Source of the DNA: Nitrospira sp.
GTDB taxonomy: Bacteria > Nitrospirota > Nitrospiria > Nitrospirales > Nitrospiraceae
Length of the DNA stretch: 9,630 nucleotides
Direction of reading: 5' to 3'
Assembly (NCBI GenBank): GCA_020697375.1
Contig: JAJFBJ010000119.1
Location: 1-9,630, forward strand
The position numbers and the translations under genes were made by a program. The notes under the pieces are model-generated. The model had not been told where the DNA came from. It did not search any database and worked only from the letters and a program-made list of their open reading frames with translations. Position 1 is the stretch's first letter; every line of letters starts with the position of its first letter. Of the stretch, positions 6,146-9,630 are shown piece by piece.

Positions 6146-6793
6146 TTACTTTCGGCCCATCTTCTCCCAGTCCGACAAAAACTTCTTCAAGCCCATATCT
6201 GTCAGCGGATGCTTCACGAGTTGCTGGAAAATGGAATACGGCATCGTGCAGATATGGCCTCCTGCCAGTGCCGCCTCCACCACTTGTTGCGGGGTCCGCA
6301 CGCTCGCGACGAGCACCTGTGTATTGAACTGATAGTTGTCATAGATGCCCAGAATCTGCCGGATGAGTTCCATGCCGTCCGAACTGACATCGTCCAAGCG
6401 TCCGATAAACGGCGAGACGCACCAGGCCCCAGCCTTCGCGGCAAGCAAGGCTTGCGTGGGCGAAAAACACAAGGTGACATTGACTCGAATGCCTTCTGCG
6501 GCAAGCACCTTGGTCGCACGGAGGCCGTCCAGGATGAGCGGGACCTTCACGACGATATTGGCGTGAATTTTCGCCAGTTCTCGGCCTTCTTTGATCATGG
6601 CGTCGGACTCGGTTTCTACGACCTCGGCACTGATGGGGCCATCCACAAGATGACAAATCTCCAACAGCATCTCTTTGAAGCTGCGTCCCTCTTTTGCAAC
6701 GAGGGACGGGTTCGTCGTGACTCCGTCGATCAGACCGAGGCGGGCTCCCTCTTCAATCTCTTTAATATTCGCTGTATCCAAATAGAGTTTCAT
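6146..6793 (-). CDS. Transaldolase, small FSA/TalC-type family
   Basis: This 215-aa protein belongs to the compact transaldolase family (pentose phosphate pathway; transfer of a dihydroxyacetone unit from a ketose phosphate to an aldose phosphate). It starts [10 protein letters not shown] with D6, has TTNPS at 26-30 and the Schiff-base lysine K83 in VVKVPL, and ends at the usual length of 214-220 residues. A gapless alignment with E. coli fructose-6-phosphate aldolase (K85, Q59, Y131) puts E57 and F129 at the two residues that separate aldolase from transaldolase. Both are of the transaldolase kind, so I predict transaldolase activity. Many databases name such genes fsa, a name that may mislead here. 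ATG 6793 has GAAAGG 5 nt upstream. The protein is cytoplasmic. The gene lies 171 nt from the hemerythrin gene and probably has its own promoter. Confidence 0.93.
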   Translation of the reverse strand: MKLYLDTANIKEIEEGARLGLIDGVTTNPSLVAKEGRSFKEMLLEICHLVDGPISAEVVETESDAMIKEGRELAKIHANIVVKVPLILDGLRATKVLAAEGIRVNVTLCFSPTQALLAAKAGAWCVSPFIGRLDDVSSDGMELIRQILGIYDNYQFNTQVLVASVRTPQQVVEAALAGGHICTMPYSIFQQLVKHPLTDMGLKKFLSDWEKMGRK

Positions 6794-6854
6794 AAATGCC
6801 TTTCTTTTGTTGCTGGCTACTGCCGGCGGGATTGACGCGAGGATTGCTACCCCG

Positions 6855-6866
6855 AGCTCGAGCTCA
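6855..6866. repeat. 12-bp perfect palindrome upstream of the transaldolase-family gene
   Basis: GAGCTCGAGCTC reads identically on both strands and lies 61-72 nt upstream of the transaldolase-family start codon, where an operator could be. It is also an internal duplication of a 6-bp palindrome, so chance is possible. No clear promoter hexamers are visible near it. Confidence 0.3.
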
Positions 6867-6921
6867 TGTACAGGCTAGGTACGAGGCACAGTGAGTGTAG
6901 TGGTGGCATGGAGAGATGCGA

Positions 6922-6959
6922 CCGCTTCTTTCCCCTGCTGCTCTAGGAGAAAGAAGCGG
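6922..6959 (-). terminator. 11-bp hairpin at the end of the hemerythrin gene
   Basis: CCGCTTCTTTC (6922-6932) and GAAAGAAGCGG (6949-6959) are perfect inverted copies around a 16-nt loop, 5 nt after the hemerythrin stop codon. There is no T-run on either side, so it is either a weak or Rho-assisted terminator or a 3'-end stabiliser. It separates the hemerythrin transcript from the transaldolase-family leader. Confidence 0.55.
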
Positions 6960-6964
6960 GACAT

Positions 6965-7456
6965 TTAGCCTCGATTCTTGGAGGACTTTTTTCCCCCGGC
7001 GGTTCCCTTTGTCATCAAGATTTCCTTGCGCTTCACCACAGTCGCCTCAAGCGTCTCCCAGTCGATGTCGCTCTTTTCGGCTTTCGGCAACATCTCACCT
7101 TCTTCCTCTTGAATATGGTGCTTCACGAGCTCGCCCAGTACCTTGAACTTGGCCCGAAAGATCCCATCCTTGGGTTTGAGCTTTTTGAGTTCCTTGATCA
7201 AGACATGGACAAGGTGGTGCTCTTCGATCGCCTCGTTCATCATATCGTCTTCGTCGATTTCTTGCCGAATCGCTGGGTAAATGAGCTCTTCCTCCAACTC
7301 GGCATGGATCTCGAGCTCCATAATCGCCGTAGCGGCAATTTCCGCCTGTTCTCGGTCCTCGGCAGATTCGAACTCCTCGAACAGTCCTTTTACTTTCTCA
7401 TGGTCCTCTTTCAACATATCTATGACGCCGAATGCAAATGCTGCTTTGCCTGCCAT
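6965..7456 (-). CDS. Hemerythrin HHE-domain protein
   Basis: Hemerythrin domains are four-helix bundles that bind oxygen, NO or peroxide at a non-haem diiron site. This 163-aa cytoplasmic protein has the expected ligand series: H19 in EDHEKV, H51 and E55 in HAELEEELIYPAI, H80/H81/H84 in EEHHLVHV, and H113/H114 with E118 in KHHIQEEEGEMLP. That is an intact domain over about residues 10-128. The C-terminal tail (141-163) is Lys/Gly/Ser-rich and probably disordered. The start is well supported: AGGAGG (7467-7462) lies 5 nt before ATG. The 306-nt gap upstream suggests its own promoter. The nearby ferritin-like gene and bacterioferritin relic suggest an iron/oxidative-stress neighbourhood, but the ligand and partner cannot be read from sequence. 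Confidence 0.9.
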   Translation of the reverse strand: MAGKAAFAFGVIDMLKEDHEKVKGLFEEFESAEDREQAEIAATAIMELEIHAELEEELIYPAIRQEIDEDDMMNEAIEEHHLVHVLIKELKKLKPKDGIFRAKFKVLGELVKHHIQEEEGEMLPKAEKSDIDWETLEATVVKRKEILMTKGTAGGKKSSKNRG

Positions 7457-7762
7457 CGCAACCTCCTCGTGTGTGTTATGGTGACTCTAAACAAACCTCC
7501 CGCCGAGACTGCGAGGGAACGGAAACCTCATACCAGATCGATCCTGTGTGTGCTCGTCCAGACCCTCTCCCCGACGTCGCCTGGCGAGATTCCCCAACCA
7601 TCTAAAGACCGGATGTATCGTCAATCGATCACTTCCGCGTGGGTGCCCCCGGCTGCCCCTTTCCCCCGCTTTAGTTCTTGTTCGCCTCACGGCTGGAATC
7701 GGAACCCAGTTGATGTAAACCTCGATCCTTGTCTTTGTCCGGCTCTGAGTGCTTCGGATCTC
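7457..7762. other. 306-nt intergenic region upstream of the hemerythrin gene
   Basis: Apart from the ribosome binding site AGGAGG at 7462-7467 (- strand), I see no supported feature. A 67-codon Arg-rich - strand frame from GTG 7690 has no ribosome binding site and no recognisable sequence. A TTGACG on the - strand near 7625 is a -35-like hexamer without a good -10 at the right distance. Confidence 0.4.
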
Positions 7763-7987
7763 TCACGGCTCCTGTCGCATAACCGCTATGCCATTGCGAC
7801 CCGTGGTGGGACCTGTGGATCCGCCTTGTTGCGTAGTCATCGATCCATCCTTGCCCTGCACCGTGCCGGTGCCTGTCGATTGCGTCGGGTCATACCCGAA
7901 GGCCGGCGAGAGGCCCGCGTAGGCGAGCGTGCCGATTGTGGCGATGCCGAGCACCGTTCTAGCTACAGTGTGTTCTCGATGTCTCAT
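7763..7987 (-). CDS. Small secreted protein with signal peptide, 74 aa
   Basis: The N-terminus is a typical Sec signal peptide: basic MRHREHTVAR, a hydrophobic core TVLGIATIGTLAYAGL, then a likely cleavage site near SPAFG (31). The mature part (about 43 aa) is rich in Thr, Ser, Gly and Gln (TQSTGTGTVQGKDG, QQGGSTGPTTG) and has no cysteine. It is likely periplasmic or extracellular and unstructured. I recognise no family. ATG 7987 is supported by AAAGGA (7999-7994) 6 nt upstream. It follows the 141-aa Gly/Ser-rich secreted gene by 72 nt on the same strand, and the two resemble each other in design, so an operon or an old duplication is possible. Confidence 0.65.
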   Translation of the reverse strand: MRHREHTVARTVLGIATIGTLAYAGLSPAFGYDPTQSTGTGTVQGKDGSMTTQQGGSTGPTTGRNGIAVMRQEP

Positions 7988-8059
7988 GGCCTGTCCTTTG
8001 TAAGATATATGAGGAACATGCGTCCCACTTTTTCTCTTGTGCAGAGTGAGCGATCCTGT

Positions 8060-8485
8060 TTATCTCCCGCCGCCACTGCTTCCTCCCGAATTCGAACTCC
8101 CACTTCCACCGGAACCTACCGATCCGGATTTTCCACTCGATCCCATCTGCCCACCCGACCGCACATCCTTCTCTGAATGAGACCCAGATTCCAGGCCGTA
8201 GCCTGTTCCTTTGCTTGATTCCGGACTGTTCGCTTCCCCCGAGCCGGTTCCGGATCCTGTGCCGGCGCCCGATCCTGCTCCGGACTTTGAGCCACTGGAC
8301 TTGTCATTGGGGTTCCAGCCGCTCCCTGGGACTCCTTGCGTCCCAGAGGATCCCCCCTGACCTTTTCCTTCCGTAACGGTCGGCGCGGTGCCGCCGCTGG
8401 AATGTTGGGCGTCCGCTGGGGGTCCAACATGGATGATGAGACCTGCCGTCATACCAACAACCGAGAGCACGTGTAAGGTTTTCAT
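8060..8485 (-). CDS. Secreted Gly/Ser-rich low-complexity protein, 141 aa
   Basis: MKTLHVLSVVGMTAGLIIHV is a signal-peptide core, followed by PPADA and a probable cleavage after A26. The mature 115 residues are dominated by Gly and Ser (GSGAGTGSGTGSG around 71-83, SGSVGSGGSGSSNSGGSSGGG at the end), with a few charged residues. They are probably disordered, and either surface-associated or periplasmic. I know of no catalytic domain here. ATG 8485 is chosen over an in-frame upstream GTG at 8590 because AAGGAG (8495-8490) lies 4 nt before it and it starts the signal peptide exactly. It lies 115 nt after the ferritin-like gene and 72 nt before the 74-aa secreted gene, all on the - strand. Low complexity makes family assignment unsafe. 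Confidence 0.7.
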   Translation of the reverse strand: MKTLHVLSVVGMTAGLIIHVGPPADAQHSSGGTAPTVTEGKGQGGSSGTQGVPGSGWNPNDKSSGSKSGAGSGAGTGSGTGSGEANSPESSKGTGYGLESGSHSEKDVRSGGQMGSSGKSGSVGSGGSGSSNSGGSSGGGR

Positions 8486-8501
8486 AATTCTCCTTTTTAG
8501 A

Positions 8502-8594
8502 TTAAGACTTCTTCTTGCTACCCAAGAGGCAACCTGACCCATTGGCGACATCCTCATTGGCCTTAGGTAGTGGACCCACCACATGTTCACTCAT
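8502..8594 (-). CDS. Possible 30-aa peptide between ferritin-like and secreted genes
   Basis: A complete frame (MSEHVVGPLPKANEDVANGS, then GCLLGSKKKS and TAA) starts 6 nt after the ferritin-like stop codon. It ends 16 nt before the next gene's ATG, filling the gap neatly. There is no Shine-Dalgarno, so translation would need re-initiation. No similarity is recognised. It may be chance. Confidence 0.3.
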   Translation of the reverse strand: MSEHVVGPLPKANEDVANGSGCLLGSKKKS

Positions 8595-8600
8595 AGTAGA

Positions 8601-9329
8601 TTAGCGACTGGCTTCGGCCAGTGTCGCTTGCTGGAGGACCTGCCGAATGGTGTCTAGATGATGGGTTTCTTCCACCAGCGCCATCTGAAACTTCTCCGCC
8701 ATGTCAGACTGTCCCATCTCTCGTGCGACGTGGATCAAGAGCTCCCACCCATCGTGATCGGCTAATTCCGCCATCTGAAGAGCGTGAAGACATTGCGCGA
8801 CGGAGGTACGAGGATCAGTGAGGATTTGGACCAATCCCATGGCGGCGGTGCCATTGATGTCCGCTTCGGGAGTCTGTGCGGTCGGATCCGCGCCGAGCTC
8901 CTGCATCGCTTCCCACAAGAGCTCAAAATGGCGGGCTTCGTCATCACGGAATTTGAGCAGTTGCTCCAGTGACAATCCCTCTGCCTCGTCCGGTCGGATC
9001 GAACACTTTCCCAGTAGCGCGTCGTACAACCGTGTCCCGGTGCGCTCGAAAGCGAGGCGTCCCGCCAGCTTATCGATCAACACTTCTGGCTGATTGCCGA
9101 TCAGCTTCTGCAGGCCGGTCTTGGCAAAGCCCTTCACCGTTCCCGGGATCGGGACGGAGCCGATGGGATCGGCCTCTCTCAGGTCTCGTACCCGATACGC
9201 CGCAAGCGTCCGTTCGTCCCCTTGGGTAGTGTTTGAAACCTCCTCCATGCCTTGCATCATTTCTTTCGCATCTTCCGGAGACATATCGATCCCTGTGCGG
9301 TTCAGTCCACTGTCCGTTGGTCGCTTCAT
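8601..9329 (-). CDS. Ferritin-like diiron domain protein, 242 aa
   Basis: The C-terminal two thirds form a ferritin-like four-helix bundle with candidate diiron ligands: E95 in AFERTGTRLYDALL, E131 and H134 in DDEARHFELLWEAM, E188 or D191 in AELADHDGWELL, and E220/E221 with H223/H224 in EETHHLDTI. Residues 1-70 are a polar, probably flexible N-terminal extension (MSPEDAKEMMQGMEEV) ending in a Gly/Pro-rich stretch. The sequence is not a classic ferritin or bacterioferritin; it belongs to the looser ferritin-like group in which function varies (iron binding, peroxide removal, structural). ATG 9329 overlaps the stop of the preceding gene (ATGA), so the two are translationally coupled; the GGGGG upstream is a modest ribosome binding site. 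No signal peptide is seen. Confidence 0.85.
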   Translation of the reverse strand: MKRPTDSGLNRTGIDMSPEDAKEMMQGMEEVSNTTQGDERTLAAYRVRDLREADPIGSVPIPGTVKGFAKTGLQKLIGNQPEVLIDKLAGRLAFERTGTRLYDALLGKCSIRPDEAEGLSLEQLLKFRDDEARHFELLWEAMQELGADPTAQTPEADINGTAAMGLVQILTDPRTSVAQCLHALQMAELADHDGWELLIHVAREMGQSDMAEKFQMALVEETHHLDTIRQVLQQATLAEASR

Positions 9330-9622
9330 ACTGCCACCCCCATCTTTCGGCTGAGTTCAGTGCCTGGTGCCCATTGATAGCCCGCTGCCACGGTCTCGGT
9401 GGGAGACCCTTCCGAGTTCATCTGCTGGCGATACTGAAGTGACCGTTCGGGCTCCTTGTTTTTTTGACTCACGATTTCCTTCCCGTTGGCTCGGAAGTGG
9501 ACCTCTTCGCGAAGCACTTTTCGGACAAATTCGCGTTGGCTCTTATAGGCGAACGGCTCAGGGAGGGTCCGGGGGACCACTTCCGCGGGGTCGCGCTGCT
9601 CAATTTTCTTGAACAGATCCAT
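9326..9622 (-). CDS. Unrecognised 98-aa protein, start possibly beyond the window
   Basis: The frame runs from MDLFKKIEQRDPAEVVPRTL to the stop shared with the ferritin-like start codon. It is hydrophilic and charged (REFVRKVLREEVHFRANGKE, QKNKEPERSLQYRQQ), with no cysteines, signal peptide or membrane segment. I do not recognise a family. Only 8 nt precede ATG 9622, they show no Shine-Dalgarno and the frame stays open to the edge, so the true start may lie further right. The 4-nt ATGA overlap with the ferritin-like gene shows tight coupling and suggests a shared job, for example a partner or regulator of the ferritin-like protein, but that is inference. Confidence 0.6.
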   Translation of the reverse strand: MDLFKKIEQRDPAEVVPRTLPEPFAYKSQREFVRKVLREEVHFRANGKEIVSQKNKEPERSLQYRQQMNSEGSPTETVAAGYQWAPGTELSRKMGVAV

Positions 9623-9630
9623 GACGAAGT

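Noticed and set aside
6209..6835. A 208-codon + strand frame.
   Set aside because: It is the antisense of the well-identified transaldolase-family gene and shows no protein family features.
7487..7690. A 67-codon Arg-rich - strand frame upstream of the hemerythrin gene.
   Set aside because: GTG start without a Shine-Dalgarno, no family resemblance, and a composition expected of non-coding GC-rich DNA.
7109..8176. A 355-codon + strand open frame.
   Set aside because: It runs antisense to the hemerythrin gene and across the small secreted genes on the other strand, has no ribosome binding site or family motif, and has the odd composition of a GC-rich shadow frame.
8486..8590. A longer form of the 141-aa secreted protein starting at GTG 8590.
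   Set aside because: It would place 35 residues ahead of a well-formed signal peptide, while a clear ribosome binding site sits just before ATG 8485.
1..9630. CRISPR arrays, rRNA or tRNA genes, or complete insertion sequences.
   Set aside because: No regularly spaced repeats, no RNA gene cores and no transposase or integrase were found on either strand by reading.

Overview
The window looks like a piece of chromosome from an environmental bacterium. Small secreted, ferritin-like and hemerythrin genes beside a Ku/LigD-type repair locus gave me an impression of Nitrospirota, but no taxonomic marker is present, so this is a guess. All recognisable genes left of about 5.5 kb lie on the + strand and all those right of about 5.8 kb on the - strand, so the two halves converge on a junction at about 5.5-5.8 kb.

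Left block (1-4219, +) is a tight DNA-repair operon. It begins with the last codons of an upstream gene with a lysine-rich tail, possibly Ku. Next come a three-domain LigD (phosphoesterase, ATP-dependent ligase, primase-type polymerase), a DUF72 TIM-barrel protein with a basic N-terminal extension, and an AlkB-like Fe(II)/2-oxoglutarate dioxygenase. Gaps are 12 and 9 nt, and the AlkB ribosome binding site starts inside the DUF72 stop codon. Together they suggest NHEJ-type break repair plus direct reversal of alkylation damage, with DUF72 as an unassigned partner.

Middle block (4220-5760) looks like an accessory or mobile-element scar. It holds a decayed fragment of a coiled-coil/zinc-ribbon protein and a two-gene unit: a 78-aa conserved small protein and a 140-aa DUF6908-like protein, both with strong Shine-Dalgarno sites. 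A long inverted repeat precedes the pair and would pair the first gene's Shine-Dalgarno with an anti-Shine-Dalgarno. After the pair lies the orphan C-terminal end of a bacterioferritin gene.

Right block (5777-9630, -) reads leftward. It contains a 98-aa protein entering from the right edge, a ferritin-like diiron protein overlapping it by 4 nt, a possible 30-aa ORF, two small Gly/Ser/Thr-rich proteins with signal peptides, and a hemerythrin-domain protein ending at an 11-bp hairpin. A transaldolase-family enzyme follows, whose active-site residues look like transaldolase rather than fructose-6-phosphate aldolase. The block ends with a 52-aa zinc-ribbon protein that runs straight into a Rho-independent terminator. 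The theme is iron/oxygen handling and envelope stress, though functional links among these genes are inference.
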